A DNA stretch of 64,000 bases from Thermotoga sp. Mc24 (GCF_000784835.1 NZ_JSFH01000009.1:248001-312000), one strand, 5' to 3'; counted from the first letter of the stretch, positions 1 through 9,444 are shown. Numbers and translations are program-made. The notes: generated by a model from the letters alone, not told the origin.

Positions 1-1
1 A

Positions 2-1903
2 GAATTCAGATTCATTGGAAGCAACAACTACTACATGCACTACAAGAGCAACAGAATGATAGACAGTGTTCTGGAGAGTGCCAGAGACATGGGTATAAAG
101 GTCCTCAGAATCTGGGGTTTCCTCGACGGGGAGAGTTACTGCAGAGACAAGAACACCTACATGCATCCTGAGCCCGGTGTTTTCGGGGTGCCAGAAGGAA
201 TATCGAACGCCCAGAGCGGTTTCGAAAGACTCGACTACACAGTTGCGAAAGCGAAAGAACTCGGTATAAAACTTGTCATTGTTCTTGTGAACAACTGGGA
301 CGACTTCGGTGGAATGAACCAGTACGTGAGGTGGTTTGGAGGAACCCATCACGACGATTTCTACAGAGATGAGAAGATCAAAGAAGAGTACAAAAAGTAC
401 GTCTCCTTCCTCGTAAACCATGTCAATACCTACACGGGTGTTCCTTACAGGGAAGAGCCCACCATCATGGCATGGGAACTGGCAAACGAGCCCAGGTGTG
501 AAACGGACAAGTCTGGTAACACACTCGTTGAATGGGTAGAGGAGATGAGTGCTTACATAAAGAGTCTGGATCCAAACCACCTGGTTGCCGTGGGAGACGA
601 GGGATTCTTCAACAACTACGAAGGCTTCAAACCTTACGGTGGAGAGGCCGAGTGGGCCTACAACGGCTGGTCCGGTGTTGACTGGAAGAAGCTCCTTTCG
701 ATAGAGACGGTGGACTTCGGCACGTTCCACCTCTATCCGTCCCACTGGGGTGTCAGTCCAGAGAACTATGCCCAGTGGGGAGCGAAGTGGATAGAAGACC
801 ACATAAAGATCGCAAAAGAGATCGGAAAACCCGTTGTTCTGGAAGAATATGGAATTCCAAAGAGTGCGCCAGTTAACAGAACGGCCATCTACAGACTCTG
901 GAACGATCTGGTCTACGATCTCGGTGGAGATGGAGCGATGTTTTGGATGCTCGCGGGAATCGGGGAAGGCTGGGACAAGGATGAAAGGGGGTACTATCCG
1001 GACTACGACGGTTTCAGAATAGTGAACGACGACAGTCCAGAAGCGGAACTGATCAGAGAATACGCGAAGCTGTTCAACACAGGTGAAGACATAAGAGAAG
1101 ACACCTGCTCTTTCATCCTTCCAAAAGACGGCATGGAGATCAAAAAGACCGTGGAAGTGAGAGTTGGTGTTTTCGACTACAGCAACACGTTTGAAAAGTT
1201 GTCTGTCAAAGTCGAAGATCTGGTTTTTGAAAATGAGATAGAGCATCTCGGATACGGAATTTACGGCTTCGATCTCGACACAACCCGGATCCCGGATGGA
1301 GAACATGAAATGTTCCTTGAAGGCCACTTTCAGGGAAAGACGGTGAAAGACTCTATCAAAGCGAAAGTGGTGAACGAAGCGCGGTACGTGCTCGCAGAGG
1401 AGGTTGATTTTTCCTCTTCAGAGGAGGTGAAAAGCTGGTGGAACAGCGGAACCTGGCAGGCAGAGTTCGGGTCACCTGACATTGAATGGAACGGTGAGGT
1501 GGGAAATGGAGCACTGCAGCTGAACGTGAAACTGCCCGGAAAGAGCGACTGGGAAGAAGTGAGAGTAGCAAGGAAGTTCGAAAGACTCTCAGAATGTGAG
1601 ATCCTCGAGTACGACATCTACATTCCAAACGTCGAGGGACTCAAGGGAAGGTTGAGGCCGTACGCGGTTCTGAACCCCGGCTGGGTGAAGATAGGCCTCG
1701 ACATGAACAACGCGAACGTGGAAAGTGCGGAGATCATCACTTTCGGCGGAAAAGAGTACAGAAGATTCCATGTAAGAATTGAGTTCGACAGAACAGCGGG
1801 GGTGAAAGAACTTCACATAGGAATTGTCGGTGATCATCTGAGGTACGATGGACCGATTTTCATCGATAATGTGAGACTTTATAAAAGAACAGGAGGTATG
1901 TGA
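2..1903 (+). CDS. man5: Mannan endo-1,4-beta-mannosidase, GH5 with C-terminal CBM27 (5' end cut off)
   Basis: Secreted endo-mannanase that cuts beta-1,4-mannan or glucomannan into oligosaccharides for the adjacent transporter. The frame is open from base 2, upstream of the first ATG (35), and reads EFRFIGSNNYY into it, so the true start lies before the window. The GH5 acid/base is the Glu of ANEP (codon 488-490) and the nucleophile is the second Glu of VLEEYG (codon 845-847). A linker domain follows from about base 1100, and a CBM27-like mannan-binding module from about 1380 to the end. The arrangement matches T. maritima TM1227 (Man5), from memory. The gene ends 2 bases before the ATG of the next gene, whose Shine-Dalgarno lies inside it. 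Confidence 0.95.
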   Translation, partial: EFRFIGSNNYYMHYKSNRMIDSVLESARDMGIKVLRIWGFLDGESYCRDKNTYMHPEPGVFGVPEGISNAQSGFERLDYTVAKAKELGIKLVIVLVNNWDDFGGMNQYVRWFGGTHHDDFYRDEKIKEEYKKYVSFLVNHVNTYTGVPYREEPTIMAWELANEPRCETDKSGNTLVEWVEEMSAYIKSLDPNHLVAVGDEGFFNNYEGFKPYGGEAEWAYNGWSGVDWKKLLSIETVDFGTFHLYPSHWGVSPENYAQWGAKWIEDHIKIAKEIGKPVVLEEYGIPKSAPVNRTAIYRLWNDLVYDLGGDGAMFWMLAGIGEGWDKDERGYYPDYDGFRIVNDDSPEAELIREYAKLFNTGEDIREDTCSFILPKDGMEIKKTVEVRVGVFDYSNTFEKLSVKVEDLVFENEIEHLGYGIYGFDLDTTRIPDGEHEMFLEGHFQGKTVKDSIKAKVVNEARYVLAEEVDFSSSEEVKSWWNSGTWQAEFGSPDIEWNGEVGNGALQLNVKLPGKSDWEEVRVARKFERLSECEILEYDIYIPNVEGLKGRLRPYAVLNPGWVKIGLDMNNANVESAEIITFGGKEYRRFHVRIEFDRTAGVKELHIGIVGDHLRYDGPIFIDNVRLYKRTGGM

Positions 1904-1905
1904 AT

Positions 1906-3588
1906 ATGAAAAGATTTTTACTGGTATTCGTGGTTGTTTTTCTTTTCTCAAGTCTGTTCTCCCAAGTTTTAGAACGAAACGAAACTATGTACTATGGAGG
2001 TTCTCTGTGGTCTCCTCCTTCTAATTGGAATCCGTTCACTCCGTGGAATGCGGTACCAGGAACAACTGGACTTGTCTATGAAACAATGTTCTTTTACGAT
2101 CCACTCACTGGAAATTTTGATCCATGGCTTGCAGAAAAAGGTGAATGGTTAGACAGTAAGACTTACAGGGTTGTATTGAGAGAGGGTATATACTGGCATG
2201 ATAATGTTCCATTGACATCAGAAGACGTTCGATTTACTTTCGAAATAGCTAAGAAGTACAAGGGAATACATTACAGTAGTGTTTGGGAATGGCTTGATCA
2301 TATTGAAACACCCGACAACAGAACCGTCATTTTTGTGTTCAAAGATCCTCGATATCATGAATGGAATGAACTCCTCTATACACTTCCAATTGTTCCAAAA
2401 CATATTTGGGAAGGAAAAGATGAAACCACTATACTTCAATCATCAAATGAGTATCCATTGGGATCAGGTCCATATGCTGCTCACTCGTGGGACCAGAATA
2501 GAATGGTTTTCGAGCGTTTTGAGAACTGGTGGGGAACAAAAGTTATGGGTGTGAAACCTGCCCCGAAATACGTTGTCATAGTAAGAGTCCTCAGTAATAA
2601 CGTGGCGCTCGGTATGTTGATGAAAGGAGAACTGGACTTCAGTAATTTCATGCTCCCAGGTGTTCCTATTTTGAAAAAAGTGTATAATCTCAACACATGG
2701 TACGATGAACCACCGTATCACCTCTCATCAACAGTTGTTGGTCTTTTCCTCAATGCACGAAAATATCCTCTTAGCCTTCCCGAGTTCAGAAGAGCAATTG
2801 CTATGTCAATAAATGTAGATCCAATAGTTCAAAGAGTCTATGAAGGAGCCGTCTTAAAGGCAGATCCACTCGGTTTTCTTCCAAATTCTGTTTGGATGAA
2901 GTATTATCCAAAAGAAGTTGTAGAAAAGTATGGTTTCAAATACGATCCTGAAGAGGCGAAAAGTATCCTTGATAAGCTTGGATTCAGGGATGTAAACGGA
3001 GATGGTTTCAGAGAAACCCCAGATGGAAAACCCATTAAGTTCACCATAGAGTGTCCGTATGGATGGACCGACTGGATGCAGGCAATTCAGGTGATAGTAG
3101 ATCAACTCAAGGTGGTTGGAATAAACGCTGAACCATACTTTCCGGATTCTTCCAAATACTATGAAAACATGTATAAAGGAGAATTCGATATAGAAATGAA
3201 TGCCAATGGAACAGGTATAAGCAGCACTCCCTGGACATATTTCAACACAATTTTCTATCCTGATGCTTTAGAATCTGAATTCTCTTACACAGGAAATTAT
3301 GGAAGATACCAAAACCCCAAGGTCGAAAATTTACTCGAAGAACTCAACAGGACTCCACTTGACAACGTTGAGAAAATCACCGAACTCTGTGGAAAACTTG
3401 GAGAGATCCTTTTAAAAGATCTACCTTTCATCCCTCTCTGGTATGGAGCGATGGCGTTTATAACACAAGATAACGTTTGGACTAATTGGCCTAACGAACA
3501 TAATCCATATGCCTGGCCATGTGGTTGGGCCAACTGGTGGCAGACCGGTGCCTTGAAAATTCTATTTAATCTCAAACCGGCAAAATAA
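1906..3588 (+). CDS. Oligosaccharide-binding protein of a dipeptide-type ABC transporter (SBP family 5), first paralogue
   Basis: Periplasmic binding protein of the SBP_bac_5 (DppA/OppA-like) family. In Thermotoga this family often binds beta-oligosaccharides, and from memory this is ManD of T. maritima, a mannooligosaccharide binder. A signal peptide covers residues 1-20 (MKRFLLVF...FSQ). ATG 1906 is preferred over GTG 1900 because AGGAGGT at 1891-1897 gives 8-base spacing. It is closely similar along its length to the protein at 5873-7546, sharing the motif WSPPSNWNPFTPWNAV. Its base composition is visibly lower in GC than that paralogue (25/60 G+C in line 2281 against 31/60 in line 6241), so it may have been acquired or diverged under different codon pressure. 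There is no permease of its own; it probably shares the one at 7601-11365. Confidence 0.9.
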   Translation: MKRFLLVFVVVFLFSSLFSQVLERNETMYYGGSLWSPPSNWNPFTPWNAVPGTTGLVYETMFFYDPLTGNFDPWLAEKGEWLDSKTYRVVLREGIYWHDNVPLTSEDVRFTFEIAKKYKGIHYSSVWEWLDHIETPDNRTVIFVFKDPRYHEWNELLYTLPIVPKHIWEGKDETTILQSSNEYPLGSGPYAAHSWDQNRMVFERFENWWGTKVMGVKPAPKYVVIVRVLSNNVALGMLMKGELDFSNFMLPGVPILKKVYNLNTWYDEPPYHLSSTVVGLFLNARKYPLSLPEFRRAIAMSINVDPIVQRVYEGAVLKADPLGFLPNSVWMKYYPKEVVEKYGFKYDPEEAKSILDKLGFRDVNGDGFRETPDGKPIKFTIECPYGWTDWMQAIQVIVDQLKVVGINAEPYFPDSSKYYENMYKGEFDIEMNANGTGISSTPWTYFNTIFYPDALESEFSYTGNYGRYQNPKVENLLEELNRTPLDNVEKITELCGKLGEILLKDLPFIPLWYGAMAFITQDNVWTNWPNEHNPYAWPCGWANWWQTGALKILFNLKPAK

Positions 3589-3594
3589 ATTTTC

Positions 3595-3614
3595 CCCCAC
3601 CCTCTTGGGTGGGG
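3595..3614 (+). terminator. GC-rich hairpin after binding-protein gene
   Basis: A perfect 8-bp stem (CCCCACCC / GGGTGGGG) with TCTT loop starts 6 bases after the stop codon. No U-tract follows (CTCTAAATC), so it is more likely a partial terminator or an mRNA-stabilising stem within the operon than a full stop. Confidence 0.7.
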
Positions 3615-3640
3615 CTCTAAATCTAAGGAGGGAAGCATGG

Positions 3641-4621
3641 ATGAAAGTGTTTACGGAGAAAATTCCAAACATTCCCTGGGAAGAAAGGCCGGAAGGCTAC
3701 ACTGGTCCTGTGTGGAGATACAGCAAAAACCCGATAATTGGAAGAAACCCGGTTCCAAAGGGAGCAAGAGTCTTCAACTCCGCAGTTGTACCGTACAACG
3801 GAGAGTTTGTGGGGGTGTTCAGGATCGATCACAAGAACACAAGGCCCTTCCTTCACTTCGGAAGGAGTAAAGACGGAATAAACTGGGAAATAGAGCCAGA
3901 AGAGATACAGTGGGTGGATGTGAATGGAGAACCGTTCCAGCCGAGTTACGCTTACGATCCAAGGGTAGTGAAGATAGAGGATACTTACTACATAACCTTC
4001 TGTACAGACGACCACGGCCCCACGATTGGAGTGGGCATGACCAAGGATTTCAAAACATTCGTTCGACTTCCGAACGCTTACGTTCCATTCAACAGAAACG
4101 GAGTTCTCTTCCCAAGGAAGATAAATGGGAAATATGTGATGCTCAACAGACCGAGCGACAACGGTCACACCCCGTTTGGAGACATATTTCTCAGTGAAAG
4201 CCCCGATATGATACACTGGGGTAACCACAGGTTCGTCTTGGGAAGAAGCAGTTACAACTGGTGGGAGAATCTGAAAATAGGAGCGGGACCGTATCCAATA
4301 GAAACCAGCGAAGGATGGCTGCTCATATACCACGGTGTGACACTCACCTGCAACGGCTACGTGTACAGTTTTGGAGCAGCTCTCCTCGATCTCGACGATC
4401 CCAGCAAGGTTCTCTACAGGTCGAGGTACTATCTTCTGACGCCGGAAGAAGAGTACGAAACGGTGGGCTTCGTTCCAAACGTTGTCTTTCCGTGTGCCGC
4501 GCTCTGCGACGCCGACACAGGAAGAGTTGCAATATACTACGGTGCGGCAGACACCCACGTGGCCCTTGCATTTGGATACATCGACGAGATCGTGGATTTT
4601 GTGAAAAGAAATTCTATGTGA
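3641..4621 (+). CDS. GH130 beta-mannoside phosphorylase/hydrolase
   Basis: Cytoplasmic five-bladed beta-propeller enzyme of family GH130, which mostly phosphorolyses beta-1,4-mannosides (mannosyl-glucose or mannooligosaccharides) to mannose-1-phosphate. The protein has 326 residues and no signal peptide. Family-like motifs are NPIIGRNPVP near the N-terminus, YAYDPRVVK (conserved catalytic Asp), NRPSDNGHTPFGDI and LIYHGVT. The start is ATG 3641, because AAGGAGG at 3625-3631 gives 9-base spacing; ATG 3637 is in another frame. The place between a mannan-binding protein and a mannan-type repressor supports a mannooligosaccharide substrate. It corresponds to T. maritima TM1225, from memory. Exact chain-length preference cannot be read from the sequence. 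Confidence 0.85.
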   Translation: MKVFTEKIPNIPWEERPEGYTGPVWRYSKNPIIGRNPVPKGARVFNSAVVPYNGEFVGVFRIDHKNTRPFLHFGRSKDGINWEIEPEEIQWVDVNGEPFQPSYAYDPRVVKIEDTYYITFCTDDHGPTIGVGMTKDFKTFVRLPNAYVPFNRNGVLFPRKINGKYVMLNRPSDNGHTPFGDIFLSESPDMIHWGNHRFVLGRSSYNWWENLKIGAGPYPIETSEGWLLIYHGVTLTCNGYVYSFGAALLDLDDPSKVLYRSRYYLLTPEEEYETVGFVPNVVFPCAALCDADTGRVAIYYGAADTHVALAFGYIDEIVDFVKRNSM

Positions 4622-4634
4622 AGGAAGTGAGAAC

Positions 4635-5741
4635 TTGCCGAAATCGGTGAGAGCAGAAAACATATCGAGGATTCTGAAACGAATAATGAAATCACCCGTG
4701 TCGCGTGTGGAACTCGCGGAAGAACTCGGTCTCACCAAGACCACAGTCGGTGAGATCGTAAAGATTTTCCTGGAGAAGAAGATCATCGTTGAAGAGAAAG
4801 ATTCTCCGAAGGGGGTGGGAAGACCCACAAAATCTTTGAAAATTTCGTCGAATTGCGCTCATGTTCTCGGTATAGAGGTGACGAGGGACGAAATAGCCGC
4901 CTGTCTCATAGATGCCAGTATGAACATTCTCGCACATGAAGCACATCCTTTTCCATCTCAAAGTGATAGAGAGGAAACATTGAATGTCATGTACAGAATC
5001 ATAGATCGTGTAAAAGATATGATGGAAAAACTCGGTAACAAACTTTCAGCACTGACAGTGGCAGCCCCTGGACCGATAGATACTGAAAGAGGCATCATCA
5101 TAGATCCGAGAAACTTTCCACTTTCTCAGATTCCTCTGGCGAGCCTTTTGAGAGAGAAGTATGGCATCGAAGTCTGGGTGGAAAACGACGCGGACATGGG
5201 AGCCGTAGGAGAAAAGTGGTATACAAAGCGGGATGATTCTTTCGCCTGGATTCTGACGGGAAAGGGAATAGGAGCTGGCATCATCATCGATGGAGAACTC
5301 TATCGGGGAGAAAACGGATACGCTGGAGAGATCGGATACACCAGAGTTTTCAATGGAAACGAGTACGTCTTTCTGGAGGATATATGCAATGAAAATGTTG
5401 TTCTGGAGTACATTCGTTCTATGGGGTTCAGCTCTTTGACTGAAGCGAGAGATTCTGGTGATATTCGAGTGAGGAAGTACTTTGATGACATAGCGAGGTA
5501 TTTCAGTGTAGGCCTTTTGGATTTGATACACCTTTTCGGGATATCGAAGATCGTCATAGGAGGTTTTTTCAAAGAACTCGGTGAGAATTTTCTGGAAAAG
5601 ATCAAAATCGAAGTGGAAACACACCTTCTTTACAAACACAGTGTGGATATAAGCTTTTCGAAAGTACAGGAACCGGTGATCGCCTTTGGAGCAGCCGTAC
5701 ATGCACTGGAAAATTATCTCGAGAGAGTAACAACGAGTTAA
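4635..5741 (+). CDS. manR: ROK-family transcriptional repressor of the mannan genes
   Basis: DNA-binding sugar sensor. An N-terminal winged helix-turn-helix (residues 1-70, with VSRVELAEELGLTKTTVGEI) is followed by a ROK sugar-kinase-like domain with the glycine-rich motif GKGIGAGIIIDGELYRGENG and GYAGEIGY. The cysteine-rich zinc motif of many ROK proteins is not evident; only DICNEN is seen in that area. The start is TTG 4635, preceded by AAGGAAGTGA. It lies within the mannan cluster and just upstream of a promoter with an inverted repeat at 5804-5830, its likely operator. The name ManR is used for the T. maritima orthologue, from memory. Confidence 0.85.
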   Translation: MPKSVRAENISRILKRIMKSPVSRVELAEELGLTKTTVGEIVKIFLEKKIIVEEKDSPKGVGRPTKSLKISSNCAHVLGIEVTRDEIAACLIDASMNILAHEAHPFPSQSDREETLNVMYRIIDRVKDMMEKLGNKLSALTVAAPGPIDTERGIIIDPRNFPLSQIPLASLLREKYGIEVWVENDADMGAVGEKWYTKRDDSFAWILTGKGIGAGIIIDGELYRGENGYAGEIGYTRVFNGNEYVFLEDICNENVVLEYIRSMGFSSLTEARDSGDIRVRKYFDDIARYFSVGLLDLIHLFGISKIVIGGFFKELGENFLEKIKIEVETHLLYKHSVDISFSKVQEPVIAFGAAVHALENYLERVTTS

Positions 5742-5797
5742 AGAAAACTTGTTACAAATAATCGGAAATAAATCTCGATAATCCCGGGAGACTGGAT

Positions 5798-5830
5798 TTG
5801 GAATGTAAACATTTTCACTGTACATTTACA
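5798..5830 (+). promoter_or_regulatory. Promoter with overlapping inverted repeat, probable ManR operator
   Basis: -35 TTGGAA at 5798-5803, a 17-base spacer and -10 TACATT at 5821-5826. The inverted arms TGTAAA (5804-5809) and TTTACA (5825-5830) bracket the spacer and -10. It lies in the 131-base gap between the repressor gene and the second binding-protein gene. The position implies repression by occluding RNA polymerase; assignment to the ROK repressor is inferred from adjacency. Confidence 0.6.
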
Positions 5831-5872
5831 CGTGGAAATAATGATCTCATACTCTTTTAAGGGGGTGTTTCT

Positions 5873-7546
5873 ATGAAAAGGTTTTTAGTCGTTCTCGTTC
5901 TGATTCTGGCACTGGTTTCGGTTTTCGGACAGAGCTTCGAGAGAAACAAAACGCTCTACTGGGGTGGAGCGCTGTGGTCTCCTCCATCCAACTGGAACCC
6001 GTTCACGCCGTGGAACGCGGTTGCGGGAACCATCGGTCTTGTCTATGAACCCCTGTTTCTCTACGATCCCCTGAACGACAAGTTCGAACCGTGGCTTGCA
6101 GAAAAAGGAGAATGGGCCAGTGACAACGAATACGTACTCACGCTCAGAAAGGGTCTCAGATGGCAGGACGGAGTTCCTCTCACGGCGGACGATGTGGTTT
6201 TCACCTTCGAAATCGCCAAGAAGTACACTGGTATCAGCTACAGCCCGGTATGGAATTGGCTCGACAGAATCGAAAGGGTCGATGAACGAACGCTGAAGTT
6301 CATCTTCTCCGACCCAAGGTACCAGGAATGGAAACAGATGCTTATCAACACACCGATTGTGCCGAAACACATCTGGGAAAACAAAACAGAGGAAGAAGTC
6401 CTTCAGGCAGCCAACGAGTACCCTGTGGGATCTGGTCCATACTATGTTGAAAGCTGGGCAGACGACAGATGTGTCTTCAAGAAGAACGAGAACTGGTGGG
6501 GAATCAGAGAACTCGGTTACAACCCCAAACCTGAAAGGATTGTTGAATTGAGAGTTCTCAGCAACAACGTCGCAGTGGGAATGCTCATGAAAGGAGAACT
6601 CGACTGGAGCAACTTCTTCCTGCCAGGTGTTCCCGTTCTGAAGAAAGCGTACGGAATCGTCACCTGGTACGAAAACGCTCCTTACATGCTTCCGGCAAAC
6701 ACTGCAGGAATCTTCGTCAACGTGAACAAGTATCCTCTCAGCATACCTGAATTCAGAAGAGCAATGGCTTATGCTATCAATCCTGAAAAGATCGTCACCA
6801 GAGCTTACGAGAACATGGTAACGGCCGCCAATCCCGCTGGAATCCTGCCGCTTCCCGGTTATATGAAGTACTACCCAAAAGACGTCGTTGATATGTACGG
6901 ATTCAAGTACGATCCAGAGATGGCAAAGAAGATCCTTGACGAGCTTGGTTTCAAAGATGTGAACAAGGATGGATTCAGAGAAGACCCGAACGGAAAACCG
7001 TTCAAGCTCACCATCGAGTGTCCGTATGGATGGACCGACTGGATGGTTTCTATCCAGTCCATTGCAGAGGATCTTGTGAAAGTTGGAATCAACGTCGAAC
7101 CCAAGTACCCCGACTACTCCAAGTACGCAGACGACCTTTACGGTGGAAAATTCGATCTCATACTCAACAACTTCGTAACCGGTGTTTCTGCTACCATCTG
7201 GTCCTACTTCAACGGTGTGTTCTATCCGGATGCAGCAGAGTCTGAATACTCCTACTCCGGAAACTTCGGAAAGTACGCCAATCCTGAGGTCGAATCACTT
7301 CTCGACGAACTCAACAGAAGCAAAGACGATGCTAAAATTAAAGAAGTAGTAGCCAAGTTGTCAGAGATACTGCTCAAGGATCTGCCGTTCATTCCACTTT
7401 GGTACAACGGTGCATGGTTCCAGGCTTCCAAAGCTGTCTGGACTAACTGGCCAACGGAAAAGAATCCGTACGCTGTGCCGATAGGCTGGAACGGCTGGTG
7501 GCAGCTCACAGGAATCAAGACACTCTTTGGCATCGAAGCAAAGTAA
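5873..7546 (+). CDS. Oligosaccharide-binding protein of a dipeptide-type ABC transporter (SBP family 5), second paralogue
   Basis: Periplasmic SBP_bac_5 binding protein of 557 residues with signal peptide MKRFLVVLVLILALVSVFGQ. It directly precedes the permease and ATPase genes, so it is the cognate receptor of that transporter; the T. maritima orthologue (ManE, TM1223, from memory) binds mannooligosaccharides. Its closest relative in the window is the protein at 1906-3588, and the two look like an old duplication. ATG 5873 follows GGGGGTG. Transcription probably starts at the promoter at 5798-5826, and a GC-rich hairpin follows the stop. Confidence 0.92.
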   Translation: MKRFLVVLVLILALVSVFGQSFERNKTLYWGGALWSPPSNWNPFTPWNAVAGTIGLVYEPLFLYDPLNDKFEPWLAEKGEWASDNEYVLTLRKGLRWQDGVPLTADDVVFTFEIAKKYTGISYSPVWNWLDRIERVDERTLKFIFSDPRYQEWKQMLINTPIVPKHIWENKTEEEVLQAANEYPVGSGPYYVESWADDRCVFKKNENWWGIRELGYNPKPERIVELRVLSNNVAVGMLMKGELDWSNFFLPGVPVLKKAYGIVTWYENAPYMLPANTAGIFVNVNKYPLSIPEFRRAMAYAINPEKIVTRAYENMVTAANPAGILPLPGYMKYYPKDVVDMYGFKYDPEMAKKILDELGFKDVNKDGFREDPNGKPFKLTIECPYGWTDWMVSIQSIAEDLVKVGINVEPKYPDYSKYADDLYGGKFDLILNNFVTGVSATIWSYFNGVFYPDAAESEYSYSGNFGKYANPEVESLLDELNRSKDDAKIKEVVAKLSEILLKDLPFIPLWYNGAWFQASKAVWTNWPTEKNPYAVPIGWNGWWQLTGIKTLFGIEAK

Positions 7547-7554
7547 AATGATGA

Positions 7555-7574
7555 CCCCGCCCCTCGGGGCGGGG
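7555..7574 (+). terminator. GC-rich hairpin after binding-protein gene
   Basis: CCCCGCCCC (7555-7563) pairs with GGGGCGGGG (7566-7574); with the innermost pair open the stem is 8 bp with loop CTCG. CTTTAAAAAAG follows with only three Ts, so termination is probably partial. It separates the binding-protein gene from the permease genes. Confidence 0.7.
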
Positions 7575-7600
7575 CTTTAAAAAAGAAGGAGGTAGGAGTC

Positions 7601-8590
7601 TTGAGAAAATATCTTACAAAGAAGATCCTGATCTACATCCTGACCTTCTTTTTTGCCGTCACAATTGACTGGGCTATTCCTCGATTCATGCCAGGAAATC
7701 CTATCAATTTTCTGATCTCCAGGTTTGCAGGGCTTCCAGACTCTGTCAAGGTCCTTCAAAGCTACTTCACTCAGGCTTTTGGCCTCGACAAACCCCTCTG
7801 GGAGCAGTACATCAACTTCTGGAAAGCACTTTTCAGAGGAGATCTTGGTATAAGCATCTACATGTATCCTCAGCCCGTTGCGAGAGTGATTGCTCGTGCC
7901 TTACCTTACTCGCTGGTGGTGCTTCTTCCAGCTGTTCTTCTGAGTTTTGCGATAGGGAACAGGTTTGGAGCTTTCGTTGCGAGGAAGAAGAGACTCGATA
8001 ACTTTGCGCTGCCTGTTTTTTACACTCTGACAGCATCTCCTTATTTCTGGTTTGGTATCTTACTTGCCTGGATATTCGGTGTGGTTATATCTCTGTTTCC
8101 CCTCGCAGGTGCTTACAGCTTTGGAATAACACCCTCATTCTCCTGGAAGTTCATACTCGATTTTCTACACCACTGGGTACTTCCATTCGGTTCTCTGTTC
8201 CTCGTGATGCTCGGAGGCTGGGCAATAGGTATGAGAAACATGATCATCTACGAACTGGAAGCGAACTATTCCAGATACCTCGAGGCACTCGGATCTTCTC
8301 AGAGACTCATCAGAAGATACGCTTACAGGAACGCCATCCTACCACAGGTCACAGGTCTTGCCATCCAGCTCGGAACGGTGGTCGCGGGTGCTCTTACGAC
8401 GGAAATCGTCTTCTCCTACCCCGGTATAGGGTACATCCTCATGCAGGGGATTTTGAACCAGGATTATTTCCTGATTCAGGGGTGCTTTCTGTTCATCATC
8501 CTTGGGGTGCTTCTTGCCAACTTCCTCGTTGATATCTTCTATGTGATCATAGATCCCAGAATAAGAAAATCCTACTCGGGAGAGGTTTGA
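7601..8590 (+). CDS. ABC transporter permease, DppB/OppB type
   Basis: Inner-membrane permease with about six hydrophobic segments and the N-terminal DppB-type signature (IPRFMPGNPINFLISRF). The conserved cytoplasmic loop with the EAA-like region (YSRYLEALGSSQRLIRRYAYRNAILP) contacts the ATPases. The start is TTG 7601, with AAGGAGGT at 7586-7593. It pairs with the permease at 8596 to form the pore for mannooligo- or beta-glucooligosaccharides delivered by the upstream binding protein. The family name implies peptides, but the neighbours imply sugars. Confidence 0.9.
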   Translation: MRKYLTKKILIYILTFFFAVTIDWAIPRFMPGNPINFLISRFAGLPDSVKVLQSYFTQAFGLDKPLWEQYINFWKALFRGDLGISIYMYPQPVARVIARALPYSLVVLLPAVLLSFAIGNRFGAFVARKKRLDNFALPVFYTLTASPYFWFGILLAWIFGVVISLFPLAGAYSFGITPSFSWKFILDFLHHWVLPFGSLFLVMLGGWAIGMRNMIIYELEANYSRYLEALGSSQRLIRRYAYRNAILPQVTGLAIQLGTVVAGALTTEIVFSYPGIGYILMQGILNQDYFLIQGCFLFIILGVLLANFLVDIFYVIIDPRIRKSYSGEV

Positions 8591-8595
8591 TAGCC

Positions 8596-9444
8596 ATGAC
8601 GAGAAAAGAATTCGTCCATTTCTTCTTGAAGAATAAAAAGGTCATCTTTGCCATATGTGTGTACGCTGGGTTGATCATCCTGGCTCTGGTAGGACCCTAC
8701 CTTTCACCTTATAAAGATCCCCTTGCTTTTGTGGGACCTGGATATCAACCTCCGAGCAAAGAGCACTGGCTCGGGACCAACACTTTCGGTCAAGACATTT
8801 TCACCCAACTCGTCTACGGTCTCAGGAGTTCTCTGTTCGTTGGACTTCTTGGCGGAACCCTGGCAACGGCTATTGGGCTTCTTGTTGGTTTTGTTGCAGG
8901 ATACAAGGGTGGATGGTTTGACGAGCTTCTCATGATGTTCACGAATATTCTCATGGTCATACCAACGCTTGCACTACTCATCATCATCGCAGCGTACCTT
9001 CCTTACAGAGGTGTATTCATTGAGAGTGTAATCATTGGATTCACAGCCTGGCCCTGGACCGCGAGAGCTGTCAGGGCGCAGACTCTCTCCTTGAAAACGA
9101 GAGAATTCGTTGATCTCGCAAGAATCACTGCGAGAAAGCCTATGAAGATCATCTTCGGTGAGATCATGCCCAACATGATGTCCTACGTTTTCATGGTGTT
9201 TATTCTCCAGTTCGGCGGTGCCATTCTTGCAGCTACAGGACTCGACTTCATCGGTCTTGGTCCAACAAGGGGCATCTCACTGGGAATAATGATGCAACAA
9301 GCCACATTGTGGAACGCCATACAACTCGGTATGTGGTGGTGGGCTATCACTCCAGGGGCTGTGATCACGCTCATGGTTGCGACCCTCTACGTCATGAATG
9401 CGGGTCTTGACGAAGTCTTCAATCCTAAACTCAGGGAGATGTGA
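8596..9444 (+). CDS. ABC transporter permease, DppC/OppC type
   Basis: Second permease, with the typical DppC N-terminus (one membrane helix, then the WLGTNTFGQDIFTQLVYGLR motif) and the cytoplasmic loop ARITARKPMKIIFGEIMPN. ATG 8596 is chosen because GAGGT at 8582-8586 gives 9-base spacing; TTG 8587, which overlaps the previous stop, is the alternative. It is translationally coupled to its neighbours. Confidence 0.88.
   Translation: MTRKEFVHFFLKNKKVIFAICVYAGLIILALVGPYLSPYKDPLAFVGPGYQPPSKEHWLGTNTFGQDIFTQLVYGLRSSLFVGLLGGTLATAIGLLVGFVAGYKGGWFDELLMMFTNILMVIPTLALLIIIAAYLPYRGVFIESVIIGFTAWPWTARAVRAQTLSLKTREFVDLARITARKPMKIIFGEIMPNMMSYVFMVFILQFGGAILAATGLDFIGLGPTRGISLGIMMQQATLWNAIQLGMWWWAITPGAVITLMVATLYVMNAGLDEVFNPKLREM

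Noticed and set aside
3623-4828. 401-codon minus-strand open frame opposite the GH130 and ROK genes
   Set aside because: It lies antisense to two recognisable proteins, has no ribosome site or family motif, and results from codon bias opening the opposite strand.
5046-5825. 259-codon minus-strand open frame over the ROK gene and promoter
   Set aside because: Antisense to a well-supported ROK domain and crosses the promoter; its composition is unlike protein.
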